From contig DATJXG010000117.1 of NCBI GenBank assembly GCA_035500455.1, forward strand, positions 1 through 37,417: a stretch of DNA of 37,417 nt, read 5' to 3'. The notes under the pieces are model-generated. The model was given only the letters and a program-made list of their open reading frames with translations. It made no database searches and had not been told where the DNA came from. The position numbers and the translations under genes are program-made. Positions 6,946-15,363 of the stretch are shown piece by piece. This DNA comes from DATJXG01 sp035500455. GTDB lineage: Bacteria > Acidobacteriota > Terriglobia > Terriglobales > Acidobacteriaceae. Numbering within the stretch: the stretch's first letter is position 1; each line of letters starts with the position of its first letter.

Positions 6946-9258
6946 CTAGGCGTGTACGTTCAGTCCGGGCAACGGCGCCGCGGATTGCTCCGCCTTCGCC
7001 GGACTTTCTCGGACTTCCGTCCGATGAGTTGGTACGGGTGTAGGCCGATCCTGCGGACCAGGCCGCGACTGCGAATCAGCAAAACTGGAAAATCCGGAAT
7101 TCAGATTGGCTGGGGTCGCCAGGAAGCGGACACTGTCGAAGCGCAGTTCGTGCTGCCCCAGGCTGCTTTGCAGGGCCGGAATCTCCGGCCCCAGGAAGGC
7201 GCGCAGATCGCCCTTGTCGCTTCCCACGGTCACGCCCACCTGGCTCTCGCGCACCACGGTGTGCACCTCGACAGTGCCAAACGTGCTTGAGCGCAGGCCG
7301 ATATGCATCTCCGCCTGACTCGCGCGATCCACAATGCGTGCTGCCTGCACATCGCCGCTGGCGGCCGGCGGGTGGGACGCCGTGTCGCCCGGGCTGGCAC
7401 TCTGGGGACCTTTGGCGGGGGCCGCGGATGGGACTTGCGGTGAGACATCGCGGCCTGCAGCACTCGCCGTTGGCGCCACCAGGCTGGACGTCTGCCCACC
7501 AACCGGCGGTTCGGCATGCGGCATGGGCACACCCGGCACGGAAGCACCCTCCGGATGGGTGGAAGGGGTTCCGCTTGCGGGTGGCCCAGGCTGGTGTTGA
7601 GGCAGCCTTCCCTCACCGGGGCGCGCTTCCTCCGGTTTGGTTTCCGGCCTGGATGATTTAGGATCCGGCTGATTGTGGCTGCTGGAGTTCGCATTCTCCC
7701 GCGTGACAGGCCGCTGCGTCTGGTCATCGTTTACCGTCTTGTTTACCGCCTTGACTTGGGTCGCGGCATCACCGGCTGGGGAGGGTTGCGGCGGCGCGTG
7801 CCGCCCCGGCGTCACCGGAAGTTGCGCAGGAGCCAGCGGCGCACCAATCTCGGGAGGGCTCACCGGCTGCGGCTTTTCGGCCAAGGCTTTGTCCTGAATT
7901 GGCGGCGTCTTCTCCTGGGGGGCTGCAGAAGCGAAGGAACGTACGCGTACGGGGTCGGCGCTCGCAAGAATTTTGGCGGGTTCAAGTTTCCGTACCGGCA
8001 CCGGTAGGGAGGAGGCATTCGAGCCCTCCTGCAAAGATGGAATTGCGCCTGCCTCCGTCGTGTGAAGTGGAATGGATGAAGCTGCGCCCGCCTCCGTCGT
8101 AGGAAATGAAATGGTTGTGGATCCATCAAATCTGAGCCCCCGGGGGGGAGGATCGGCGTTGCTAGTCGATGTTGAAGCGCCTGCATTGGGTCCCTTGCCT
8201 TCTGTTTCATGCCTTGGTGGCGCGGCAGCGTGGCTAACCGGAAAAGCCCGCGTAGAAATCCGCACGGCCGGCGGAGGGACGGAAAGTGAATGCATACCAT
8301 GCAGGGACTCCTTCAAATTCCCCGCATGGCCTTCCGCTGGCGCATTGCGCACGATAGAAGTTGTCGCGGCTCCAATGGCAGCCGAGGAGGAATCGGTGGG
8401 CTGAAATGCCGAGTCCGGAAGAGTCCGCTTTTCGAGACTATCTTTTTCGAGACTATCTTCCGGCAACGCCCGGATAACCGGAGGCCGGGGCAACGATCCG
8501 AGCGGCAGAGATCGAAGAAGCAAAGGTCGAAGAGGGCCAGCCTGAACAAGGTCAGACTGAAGAAGAGGTGGCTCGGTAGGGGAAGGCTGGTGGATTCCGG
8601 CGGCAGCTGCAGGGTCGGGGCTACCGGCAGCGTTTGCCTCCTGAACATGGTCCACTTCAACACGGTCCGCTTCAACATGCTTCGCTTCAAGATGGTCCGC
8701 TTCGGGCGTGGCGTGTTCGGCCAGGGTTGGAGCGAAAATCTGCACGACAGAGGTCCGAGTTGTATTTCCCGACCGGACGCCAGATATCGAATCATCAGCG
8801 AAGGTCTGGTTCGAGGCTGGAACGGGACTCAGCGGCGGTGCATTTCCTTTGGAGTCGTTGGCTATGCCGGTCGGGCCCGTCCCTGCCAGGTTCTCGGGGC
8901 GAGGATGAGGAGAGTCTGCGACCAGCGAGACAGGAACAAACAAGGCAATGGTCACAGCGGTCGCGCCTGCCGCCCCCGGGGAGTGCGCAGGATCGCTCTC
9001 GTCGGTGTGCCCGGCAGGCCCAGCTTCGGACTTTGCCGCTGGAGACTTCGTCCCGGAACGTGCAGGCTCGCTAAAGAGGCTCAGAACCTTCGCGAAGCTC
9101 GCCCCGGTTAGGTTTGCGTGTTTTTCCCCTTCGCTCCCGTTGGACGATATGCCCGCGAAGATCGAGGCGGCGCTGCCCGGCGCGTCGAGTTGCAGAGGGC
9201 TTACTCCCATGGCAAATCTACCGGCTGGATCTTCCACGTGCACTGTGTCCTCGTGCAC
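6946..9258 (-). CDS. fliK: Flagellar hook-length control protein FliK
   Basis: FliK is a secreted ruler that measures hook length and triggers the FlhB specificity switch. The 770-residue product is long for the family. Residues about 30-630 are low-complexity and rich in Pro, Ser, Ala and Thr, as expected for the ruler part. The conserved Flg_hook domain lies at about 640-715, with FGTVEVHTVVRESQVGVTVG followed by DLRAFLGPEIPALQSSLGQH. Position between fliJ and flgD fits. Start choice is uncertain: GTG 9258 is the longest available, ATG 9210 is possible, and neither has a clear ribosome-binding site. The ruler contains pentapeptide tandem repeats encoded by 15-base units. Confidence 0.88.
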   Translation of the reverse strand: MHEDTVHVEDPAGRFAMGVSPLQLDAPGSAASIFAGISSNGSEGEKHANLTGASFAKVLSLFSEPARSGTKSPAAKSEAGPAGHTDESDPAHSPGAAGATAVTIALFVPVSLVADSPHPRPENLAGTGPTGIANDSKGNAPPLSPVPASNQTFADDSISGVRSGNTTRTSVVQIFAPTLAEHATPEADHLEAKHVEADRVEVDHVQEANAAGSPDPAAAAGIHQPSPTEPPLLQSDLVQAGPLRPLLLRSLPLGSLPRPPVIRALPEDSLEKDSLEKRTLPDSAFQPTDSSSAAIGAATTSIVRNAPAEGHAGNLKESLHGMHSLSVPPPAVRISTRAFPVSHAAAPPRHETEGKGPNAGASTSTSNADPPPRGLRFDGSTTISFPTTEAGAASSIPLHTTEAGAIPSLQEGSNASSLPVPVRKLEPAKILASADPVRVRSFASAAPQEKTPPIQDKALAEKPQPVSPPEIGAPLAPAQLPVTPGRHAPPQPSPAGDAATQVKAVNKTVNDDQTQRPVTRENANSSSHNQPDPKSSRPETKPEEARPGEGRLPQHQPGPPASGTPSTHPEGASVPGVPMPHAEPPVGGQTSSLVAPTASAAGRDVSPQVPSAAPAKGPQSASPGDTASHPPAASGDVQAARIVDRASQAEMHIGLRSSTFGTVEVHTVVRESQVGVTVGSDKGDLRAFLGPEIPALQSSLGQHELRFDSVRFLATPANLNSGFSSFADSQSRPGPQDRPTPVPTHRTEVRESPAKAEQSAAPLPGLNVHA
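8431..8460 (-). repeat. 15-bp tandem duplication within fliK
   Basis: Two adjacent 15-base units, 8431-8445 and 8446-8460, are identical at 14 of 15 positions and encode the pentapeptide repeat SLEKD/SLEKR in the FliK ruler region. The period is a multiple of three, so changes in unit number keep the frame. Confidence 0.85.
8647..8706 (-). repeat. Four-unit 15-bp repeat within fliK
   Basis: Four consecutive 15-base units (8647-8661, 8662-8676, 8677-8691, 8692-8706) follow the plus-strand pattern ATGGTCCGCTTCAAC with few changes. They encode pentapeptides of the form (D/K)-(H/R)-(L/V)-E-(A/V) in the middle of the FliK ruler region. Confidence 0.85.
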
Positions 9259-9596
9259 GGCGTCAAGAGTTTCGTTCCGTGGCTCGACTGTCTCGGCCTC
9301 CCTTCTCTTTATCTCTTTATCGAGCGGGGCCGCGGCAAGTCCTATTCCGATATCGGTTGGAGGGTCGAGCTATCCCGGTTCGAGACTCTTCAGCAGAAGC
9401 ACTCCCAGCGCCAAATCCCGGCATGTTCTCCGAGAAGGCAGAACCCGCAGATCAAGGTATTGATAATGCGGCCCAAAGGGTTGACGGCCGCGCGGAACAA
9501 AACCACACGCGAATGGACGATAACGAAGTGCGCAGGCAAAGAGTGCCCACAACAGCGGCAATTGGACCAACTTCGGACACCCGGGACTTGGAACAC
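9259..9596. other. fliJ-fliK spacer, no supported gene
   Basis: The 338 bases between the fliJ stop and the chosen fliK start hold only weak reading frames. A GTG-started frame of 68 codons begins right at the fliJ stop (9390-9596), and a second overlaps it (9370-9570). Both give Cys/Arg/Trp-rich products without a family pattern or ribosome-binding site. The fliK frame itself stays open up to 9369 but lacks an ATG, GTG or TTG there. The MotE-like gene found here in some flagellar operons was not recognised. Confidence 0.5.
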
Positions 9597-10043
9597 TCAG
9601 CGACGGCTGAGGTAATCGCGGCGCAGCAGGAACAGATCATCCAGGCGGCGCTGCTCACGGCGGCTTGCCTCCTGGCGATAAATGCGGAGTTGACTTTCGC
9701 GCAGAGCATCTACCGCCTCACGCTCGCGGTGGGCAACCTGCAACTGGCAGAGGCAGTCTGCTCGCGCTTCACGGCGGCGGGCCAGTTCGCGCTGAAGGAC
9801 TTCGCGCCGCTCCGCCAACCGGGAGCGGACCAGGGTGTGAAAGTGAAGTTGCGCGCCTGCAACCCCCTGACTGAGTTGCCGGAGTTCGTACCTCGCCAGT
9901 TCGGCCTTGCGTTGCTGGACAGTTTCAATTTCGCGTTCCACTTCGATCACCTGCTGATTGGCTTCCTGCAGGCGCAACTCCCATTGACGTTCGACACTTT
10001 GGCGGAAGCGCAGCAGCGTTTGCAGTGAGAAGCGGAACGGCAT
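9597..10043 (-). CDS. fliJ: Flagellar export protein FliJ
   Basis: FliJ is a coiled-coil protein that sits in the FliI ATPase ring and acts as an export chaperone escort. The 148-residue product is charged and helical over almost its full length. It opens with the family pattern MPFRFSLQTLLRFRQSVERQ followed by long runs of Glu, Arg and Gln without Pro. The ATG at 10043 is chosen over a longer start because it matches the family N-terminus and lies four bases after the fliI stop. Order fliH-fliI-fliJ-fliK is the usual one. Confidence 0.9.
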   Translation of the reverse strand: MPFRFSLQTLLRFRQSVERQWELRLQEANQQVIEVEREIETVQQRKAELARYELRQLSQGVAGAQLHFHTLVRSRLAERREVLQRELARRREARADCLCQLQVAHREREAVDALRESQLRIYRQEASRREQRRLDDLFLLRRDYLSRR

Positions 10044-10047
10044 AGCG

Positions 10048-11355
10048 TTAGCTACTGATCTGCATAAGGCGGTCGATAGTGTTCTGCAAAGTGGCGGCCT
10101 CGTGCGGCCCTTGCTCGAGAAAGTGGTTGAGGTGAGGCATGAGCGCGACTGCCCGATCCAGATCAGGATCACTTCCTTTCTGGTAGGCACCAATGCGAAT
10201 CAGATCTTCGGAGGCTTGGTAGGTAGCGAGCAGTCGCCGCAAAACGGCAGCCTTTTCAAGATGTGGCCCGGTGCAGACCATCGCCATCAGGCGGCTCACA
10301 CTGTCGAGAATGGCGATTGGCGGGTAGTGGTTGCGCGAGGCTAAACGGCGGTCGAGCATGATGTGGCCGTCGAGCAGGGCGCGGGCGCCGTCGACCAGCG
10401 GGTCCTGCTGATCGTCGCCTTCCATGAGGACGGTGTAGAAAGCAGTGATGCTCCCGCCGCAAAATTTTCCCGCGCGTTCGATGAGGCGGGCCATGAGAGT
10501 GAAAACCGAAGGCGTGTAGCCCTTAGCAGTGGGCGGCTCTCCGGCGGCGAGGCCGATTTCCCGCTGCGCCATGGCCAGGCGGGTGAGCGAGTCCACCACC
10601 AGCAATACATTCTTCCCGCGGGCACAAAAATATTCCGCCACCGCAGTCGCCGCCATGGCGGCGCGGATGCGCAGCAGCGGAGACTGGTCGGAGGTGGAAA
10701 CCACGACTACAGCTCGCTTGCGCCCCTCATCGCCGAGAGCGTCTTCGAGAAAGTGGCGGACCTCGCGGCCGCGTTCGCCAATCAGCGCCAACACTGTGAG
10801 GTCGGCGCTGGTGTTGCGCGCCATCATCCCGATGAGCGTGCTCTTGCCTACGCCGCTGCCGCCAAAAATTCCCACGCGCTGCCCGCGGCCGCAGGTGAGA
10901 AAAGCATCGACAGCCCGAATGCCGCAGCCGATCGGTTCAGTGATGAGTTCGCGAGCAAGGGGCAGAGGAGCATTCGCGTCGAGCACCTGACGGCCGCTGC
11001 CATGATGCGGACCGAGCGCGTCGAGAGGCTCCGCCATGCCGTCGATGACGCGGCCGAGCAGGCCATCGCCCACACGAAGCAGGGGGCGCGCTCCCCAGGT
11101 GATCACTTCATCTCCGTAGCGAATACCCTCGGGACGCTCCAACGGCATGGAAAGAACGGTGGTGCCTCGGAAGCCGACGATTTCTCCGGGGAACACGCGC
11201 CCGCGCGAGCTGACAACGTGGCACAGCTCCCCTACTGAGCAATACGGGCCCTGCGACTCCACCAGTTGCCCCGTCACCTCGATCACGTGCCCGCGCCAGC
11301 GCAACGCCGCGCACGCTTCGAGTCGGGAAAAGTATTGTGCGAGCAATCCCGGCAT
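10048..11355 (-). CDS. fliI: Flagellum-specific ATPase FliI
   Basis: FliI is the hexameric ATPase that energises substrate entry into the flagellar export gate; it is related to the F1 beta subunit. The 435-residue product has an N-terminal beta-barrel domain, Walker A GGSGVGKST at about residues 164-172, the conserved LIGERGREV loop, and Walker B VLLVVDSLTRLAMAQREI at about 249-266. The type III secretion ATPase sequence PTAKGYTPSVFTLMARLIER follows. Length and motifs are intact. The start is ATG at 11355. It is separated from fliH by 148 bases containing CGCGGAG-type repeats. Confidence 0.97.
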   Translation of the reverse strand: MPGLLAQYFSRLEACAALRWRGHVIEVTGQLVESQGPYCSVGELCHVVSSRGRVFPGEIVGFRGTTVLSMPLERPEGIRYGDEVITWGARPLLRVGDGLLGRVIDGMAEPLDALGPHHGSGRQVLDANAPLPLARELITEPIGCGIRAVDAFLTCGRGQRVGIFGGSGVGKSTLIGMMARNTSADLTVLALIGERGREVRHFLEDALGDEGRKRAVVVVSTSDQSPLLRIRAAMAATAVAEYFCARGKNVLLVVDSLTRLAMAQREIGLAAGEPPTAKGYTPSVFTLMARLIERAGKFCGGSITAFYTVLMEGDDQQDPLVDGARALLDGHIMLDRRLASRNHYPPIAILDSVSRLMAMVCTGPHLEKAAVLRRLLATYQASEDLIRIGAYQKGSDPDLDRAVALMPHLNHFLEQGPHEAATLQNTIDRLMQISS

Positions 11356-11446
11356 TGTGATTCCCCGTTGTTCTCGCCTATTTAGCTGCTGTCGTTTGCG
11401 ACTCTGTGCTGCCGAGAGCTGGAAATCAATCTTAAGACGCCGCGGT

Positions 11447-11475
11447 CGCGGAGAACCGCCGCGGAGTTCGCAGAG
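11447..11475. repeat. CGCGGAG repeats in fliI-fliH spacer
   Basis: Two CGCGGAG copies (11447-11453, 11460-11466) and a variant CGCAGAG (11469-11475) lie in the 148-base spacer between fliH and fliI. On the transcribed strand they read CTCTGCG and CTCCGCG. Related CTCCGCG and CTCTGCG units occur at about 3195-3220 in the fliP-fliO spacer. No gene is visible in the spacer. Confidence 0.6.
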
Positions 11476-11503
11476 TTGTCAATCTCCTCCTGGACTTCGT
11501 TCT

Positions 11504-12166
11504 TTAAGTCGCCTGAGGGCGTTGCGACAGCAAGTCCATCAATCCCAGCTCGATCTCCTTGAGTTGCGGTTCGATTCCAATCTCAGCCGTGCCCAGTTCT
11601 GTCTGCAGTACGGACTGATCGAGTTCGACTGCTGGATCTTCCAAAACTTCGGGCATTTCCTCCGGGTCCATGCAGCGCGCGAAGAATGCCCGGCAGTCGG
11701 CGGCCTGCTGAGGATTCACGCGCACGATGACCTTCGTCCTGGTTTCGATCTTGTCAAGCGCCACCCTCACCAGGGCGGCCAGGAGCAGCGGGTCCATATA
11801 GGCTTCGCGATGCAACACCTTGCGGGCGATGCTCAGGGCTAGTTGCACCACCTCGAGTTCCACGCGGTGATAATACGACTCACGCTCGCGGGCAAAGCCG
11901 GCCAATGCGACTCGCAGATTTTCCCGCACCCGCTCCAGGTGCTCCTCGTAAGCCGCGCGCGCCCTCAGTTCGCCTTCGCGGATGCCGGCTTCCCTGGCCG
12001 CCGCTTCCCGCCGCGCGCTTTCGTCGGCAGAATCGACAAGGTCCGAGGCTACGCCGGCAGCGGACCCCGCTGTAGCCGGACGACCGCCAGCCGCATCCGC
12101 GTAGGGGAAAGGACGAATTTCCTGCTCGGCGGGTTTCTCTGGTGCCCGGCTATACGACGTACTCAT
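11504..12166 (-). CDS. fliH: Flagellar assembly protein FliH
   Basis: FliH binds and regulates the FliI ATPase and tethers it to FliN at the C-ring. The 220-residue product has a disordered Pro/Ala N-terminus and a long charged helix around residues 55-110 (ARREAAAREAGIREGELRAR). The conserved C-terminal domain includes VVQLALSIARKVLHREAYMD and DKIETRTKVIVRVNPQ, typical of FliH/YscL. The ATG at 12166 is chosen because a longer start would lie deeper inside fliG; as called, it still overlaps the end of fliG by 17 bases. FliH is variable in sequence, but position and the C-terminal domain make the call good. Confidence 0.88.
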   Translation of the reverse strand: MSTSYSRAPEKPAEQEIRPFPYADAAGGRPATAGSAAGVASDLVDSADESARREAAAREAGIREGELRARAAYEEHLERVRENLRVALAGFARERESYYHRVELEVVQLALSIARKVLHREAYMDPLLLAALVRVALDKIETRTKVIVRVNPQQAADCRAFFARCMDPEEMPEVLEDPAVELDQSVLQTELGTAEIGIEPQLKEIELGLMDLLSQRPQAT

Positions 12167-13175
12167 CTTCCGTTTCTGCTCCCAGGCTGATCTTGCCTTC
12201 CGACTCCAGCTTGCGCGCCACTGCCACCGCTTCCTGCTGCGCCTTGATGACATCGCGCGCCTTCAGCGGGCCAAGAACTTCCATGTCTTCTTTCAGCATC
12301 TCCACAGCCCGCGACGACATTGACTTGAAGATGTAGTTCTTCAGGTCCTCACTGGCGCCACGCAGGGCCGTGGACAGAGTTTTCTTGTCCAATTGTCCGA
12401 GCAGTTCCCGGATGCCGGCTTCGGGCACGCCGATAAGATCCTGGAAGGTGAACATCAGGTTACGGATGCCCAGCGCCAGCTTGGGATCATCCTTCTCGAT
12501 GGTTTCGAGAATCACCTTGGTGGTGACCGGGTCAAGCCGGTTGAGCAGGTCGGCCACGCCCTGAACTCCGGCGTAGGCGCGGCGGTGCTGTTCGCCGAGG
12601 GCCTCGAGGCGCTTGTGCAGAGCCTGTGAAACCTTTTGGGCAATCTCGGGAGAGAACTGGCGCAACTGCGCCAGCCGGCGGATGGACTCGGCGCGCAGCG
12701 CTTCGGGAAACTTCATGAGCAGTCCGGAAGCCTGTTTGGCGTCGAGGTGGGCCAGAATCAGGGCGATCGTTTGCGGATGCTCTGCCTCCAGAAATTTTGC
12801 CAGCTGCTGTGGGTCGGCCTTTTGCAGTGAATCCAGCTTGCTGGCGCTGGCTTCGGCGGCCACTGTGACCTGGGCCAGAAGCTGGCGCGCGCCGTCTTCT
12901 CCAAAGGCCTTCACCAGCAGTTTCTTCGCGTAGTCGGTCCCGCCCTGGGCGAGGTAGTCCTGGGTAATTGACAGGCGGTGATATTCCTCGAGGACATCGA
13001 GGGCGGTGTTGGGATCGACGTACTCCATTTCAGCGATTTCCTGTGTCAACCGTTCCACATCCCCATCTGGCAGGTTGCGGTAGATCTCACTGGCGGTATC
13101 TTCGCCAAGCAATACCAGGAGAATCGCGGCCTTGCGCAGGCCGGGCGGACCGCTTTGCAGGGCGGCGACAGCCAT
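12150..13175 (-). CDS. fliG: Flagellar motor switch protein FliG
   Basis: FliG is the C-ring protein that couples the MS ring (FliF) to torque from the stators. The 341-residue product has the expected three domains. The N-terminal FliF-binding part opens with GLRKAAILLVLLGEDTASEI. The middle part carries the EHPQ motif (LEAEHPQTIALILAHLD at about residues 129-145). The C-terminal part carries the charged torque helix (DDPKLALGIRNLMFTFQDLI and TLSTALRGASEDLKNYIFKS). The start is ATG at 13175, with GGAGAAG eight bases upstream and only two bases after the fliF stop. Confidence 0.97.
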   Translation of the reverse strand: MAVAALQSGPPGLRKAAILLVLLGEDTASEIYRNLPDGDVERLTQEIAEMEYVDPNTALDVLEEYHRLSITQDYLAQGGTDYAKKLLVKAFGEDGARQLLAQVTVAAEASASKLDSLQKADPQQLAKFLEAEHPQTIALILAHLDAKQASGLLMKFPEALRAESIRRLAQLRQFSPEIAQKVSQALHKRLEALGEQHRRAYAGVQGVADLLNRLDPVTTKVILETIEKDDPKLALGIRNLMFTFQDLIGVPEAGIRELLGQLDKKTLSTALRGASEDLKNYIFKSMSSRAVEMLKEDMEVLGPLKARDVIKAQQEAVAVARKLESEGKISLGAETEDEYVV

Positions 13176-13177
13176 GG

Positions 13178-14785
13178 CTACGGCTTCTCCCGGATCCAGG
13201 TTTGAATCAGGCGGCTCGCGGCCGCGGGTTCGGCCTTCACTTTCTCGGTGAGCCGCTTCTTCAGGGCGGCAGCGCGGCGCGAGTCGTCCGTCCCCAGGGG
13301 CAGATCGAGTTCGACCTGCGGGGCGCTCTCAACCGCTTTGGCTTTCCCCTGCTCCCGTAGCAGGCGCGCGGGCAATTCACGGAACGCAGCCAGCATCTGC
13401 TTTTTCACCGGACGCAGCACCAAAATGTAAACGATCAGGAACAGAAGCAGCACACCGGCATAGCGCAGCACGCTGGACCATTGTTCGAGCAAACGGCGGA
13501 CGGCATCGACCTTGCCGGGCGGCGGCAAGGTTTCAGCCGGCATCTCCTGGAAGGGCAGATCCTCCAGCGAGAGCGTGTCGCCGCGCTGCGTGTCCAGGCC
13601 GATCGCCGCCGCCGCCAGGGCCTCCAGCTGCTTCATCTCGTCCGGCGTGCGCTTCCGCCGCGTCATCGTCTTTTTGCCTCCCTGATCGGTGATTTCGACC
13701 GCATCGTCCACCAGTACCGCGGCAGCGACCCGATGAATCCGACCCGGCGGTTGGGTGGTGTGGCGGGTACTCTTGCTGACCGCGTAGGTGGCACTCTGCG
13801 ACTGAGAAGATTGGGTTTCATTGGGCAAAGTCACCGTCGCGGAAGATCCTCCCGGAGTGTTGCTGGCGGTGCCGGGAACCCCCGCCGGGCCGGGGCCGCC
13901 AGAATTTTCCGAGGATTTTTGCTCGCTCAGTGTGGCCACCGTCTTGGGGTCGTAAACTTCGTCGGTGTTGTCACTGGTGGAAAGGTCGTACTCGACGTGC
14001 ACGCTGGCCCGGACGTGGCCCTCGCCTACGACAGGCTCGAGGGTGCGCACCACGGTCTTGCCGAGTTCATCGTCGAGCGTGTAGGCGATGCGGCCATCAA
14101 TGCCGCCGCGCGGGCGTAGTAACGGCGAGTTGGTGTCAGCGTCCACAACTGTGACGTTTTGCGGCTGCAGCCCTTCGACCGCGCTCGCCACCAGTTCGGG
14201 AATCGCCGCTTGCGCCTGCTCGGAAAGACGTCCGCCGCGGGTTTTGAGAATGACGGCGGCCTTGGCCTCCGTCTGCTGGTCGGTGTACAGCGAATCGTGG
14301 GGCAACACCAGGTGCACCCGCGCCGCCTGCACTTCGCTCAGTGTTTGCAACGTGCGTTCCAGTTCCCCCTCCAGCGCGCGCTGATAGTTGACCTTCTCGG
14401 TGAAGTCCGAGCCCGCCCAGTTGGGCGAATCGAACAGCTCAAATCCCAGTCGCGCCGAACGCGGCAGCCCCTGGGCCGCGGTTTCCAGGCGGGCCGCATC
14501 GATTTGGTCGGCCGGCACCAGCAGGCTGCCGCCGTCAGGAGAGATCTGGTAGGGAATGTTTCTCGCAGCCAGGCGCGATCCCAGAGATTGCGCCTCTTCC
14601 GGCCGCAGCCCGGAGTACAAGGTCACATACTTCGGTTTGGCCATCAGGGCGATAAAAATCCACAGGGTAGCTCCCACCAGCAGCGCGCCCCCGGCAAGCA
14701 GCAGACGCTGGCTGAGGGTGAGTCCGCGCAGCATTTCACTGATTTTGCCGAGGGTCTGGCTGAGCGAGTTGGGCTCTTCCGCCAC
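13178..14785 (-). CDS. fliF: Flagellar MS-ring protein FliF
   Basis: FliF builds the MS ring in the inner membrane, the first structure of flagellum assembly. The 535-residue product has an N-terminal membrane helix at about residues 29-50 and ring-building motifs in the periplasmic part (YVTLYSGLRPEEAQSLGSRL; FTEKVNYQRALEGELERTLQ; VQAARVHLVLPHDSLYTDQQ). A second membrane helix lies near residue 440 (AGVLLLFLIVYILVLRPV), followed by a cytoplasmic tail that binds FliG. The start is a GTG at 14785 with TAGGAGA a few bases upstream; no ATG fits better. It is tightly linked to fliG. Confidence 0.97.
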   Translation of the reverse strand: MAEEPNSLSQTLGKISEMLRGLTLSQRLLLAGGALLVGATLWIFIALMAKPKYVTLYSGLRPEEAQSLGSRLAARNIPYQISPDGGSLLVPADQIDAARLETAAQGLPRSARLGFELFDSPNWAGSDFTEKVNYQRALEGELERTLQTLSEVQAARVHLVLPHDSLYTDQQTEAKAAVILKTRGGRLSEQAQAAIPELVASAVEGLQPQNVTVVDADTNSPLLRPRGGIDGRIAYTLDDELGKTVVRTLEPVVGEGHVRASVHVEYDLSTSDNTDEVYDPKTVATLSEQKSSENSGGPGPAGVPGTASNTPGGSSATVTLPNETQSSQSQSATYAVSKSTRHTTQPPGRIHRVAAAVLVDDAVEITDQGGKKTMTRRKRTPDEMKQLEALAAAAIGLDTQRGDTLSLEDLPFQEMPAETLPPPGKVDAVRRLLEQWSSVLRYAGVLLLFLIVYILVLRPVKKQMLAAFRELPARLLREQGKAKAVESAPQVELDLPLGTDDSRRAAALKKRLTEKVKAEPAAASRLIQTWIREKP

Positions 14786-14930
14786 CTTCTCCTACGCGTG
14801 TTGCACGGATCACGCCCGCAGGCGCCTTGCCTAAGGCACGGTTTGTCCGCTTACAACAGATGCGACGGTACGGCGGGGGAGAGAGCGCCGGAACACCTCG
14901 TCGCGCGCCGGACCAGCAGCGGCGGCGGTC

Positions 14931-15230
14931 TTAGAACTGCATGCGCGAAATCTCCTGATAAGCCTGCACGATCTTGTTGCGCACCTGCATCATCAACTCG
15001 AACGACAGGTCCGCTTTCTCCACCGCAATCAGGGCGCTGTGCACGTCCATGCCGTTGCCTTCGAGCAGAGCCCCCATCTTTGTATCGGCCGCGCCTTGCA
15101 GTTGGTTTACCTGGTCCATGGCGCCGCGCAGGGTTTCAAGAAAACCCCACTCCCGCGTGCCCGAACTCGACGATGGCGCCCCCGCCGCGCTGGCCGCGGC
15201 CGAGGTCACGTTGGTAACCGGATTGGTCAT
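14931..15230 (-). CDS. fliE: Flagellar hook-basal body complex protein FliE
   Basis: FliE links the MS ring to the proximal rod. The 99-residue product has the family length and its C-terminal pattern: DVHSALIAVEKADLSFELMM and VRNKIVQAYQEISRMQF, which matches the usual E-KA-LSFQLMVQVRNKLVEAYQEIMRMQ(F/V). A Ser/Ala-rich N-terminus precedes it. The start is ATG at 15230. It lies between flgC and fliF, as in most operons. The 145-base spacer to fliF (14786-14930) has a short GCCTT/AAGGC hairpin at 14824-14837 and no gene. Confidence 0.95.
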   Translation of the reverse strand: MTNPVTNVTSAAASAAGAPSSSSGTREWGFLETLRGAMDQVNQLQGAADTKMGALLEGNGMDVHSALIAVEKADLSFELMMQVRNKIVQAYQEISRMQF

Positions 15231-15275
15231 GACTTTTTCTTGCTGCCTTTCTCCCCCCAGTTGGCTGATGACTGG

Positions 15276-15310
15276 CTTGTAGCTTGTAGCTTCTAGCTTC
15301 TAGCTTTTAG
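15276..15310. repeat. Heptad tandem repeat in fliE-flgC spacer
   Basis: Five consecutive 7-base units on the plus strand: CTTGTAG, CTTGTAG, CTTCTAG, CTTCTAG, CTTTTAG, followed by a decaying CTTCCCC. The unit is nearly the same as at 697-738 (CTTCTGG) some 14.6 kb away, and again the transcribed strand is the purine-rich one (CTAGAAG). The 133-base spacer 15231-15363 has no gene. Confidence 0.88.
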
Positions 15311-15363
15311 CTTCCCCGTTCCTTTTTGCGACAACTGACCCTCTTGCCGCTTTGCGTTCTTTC

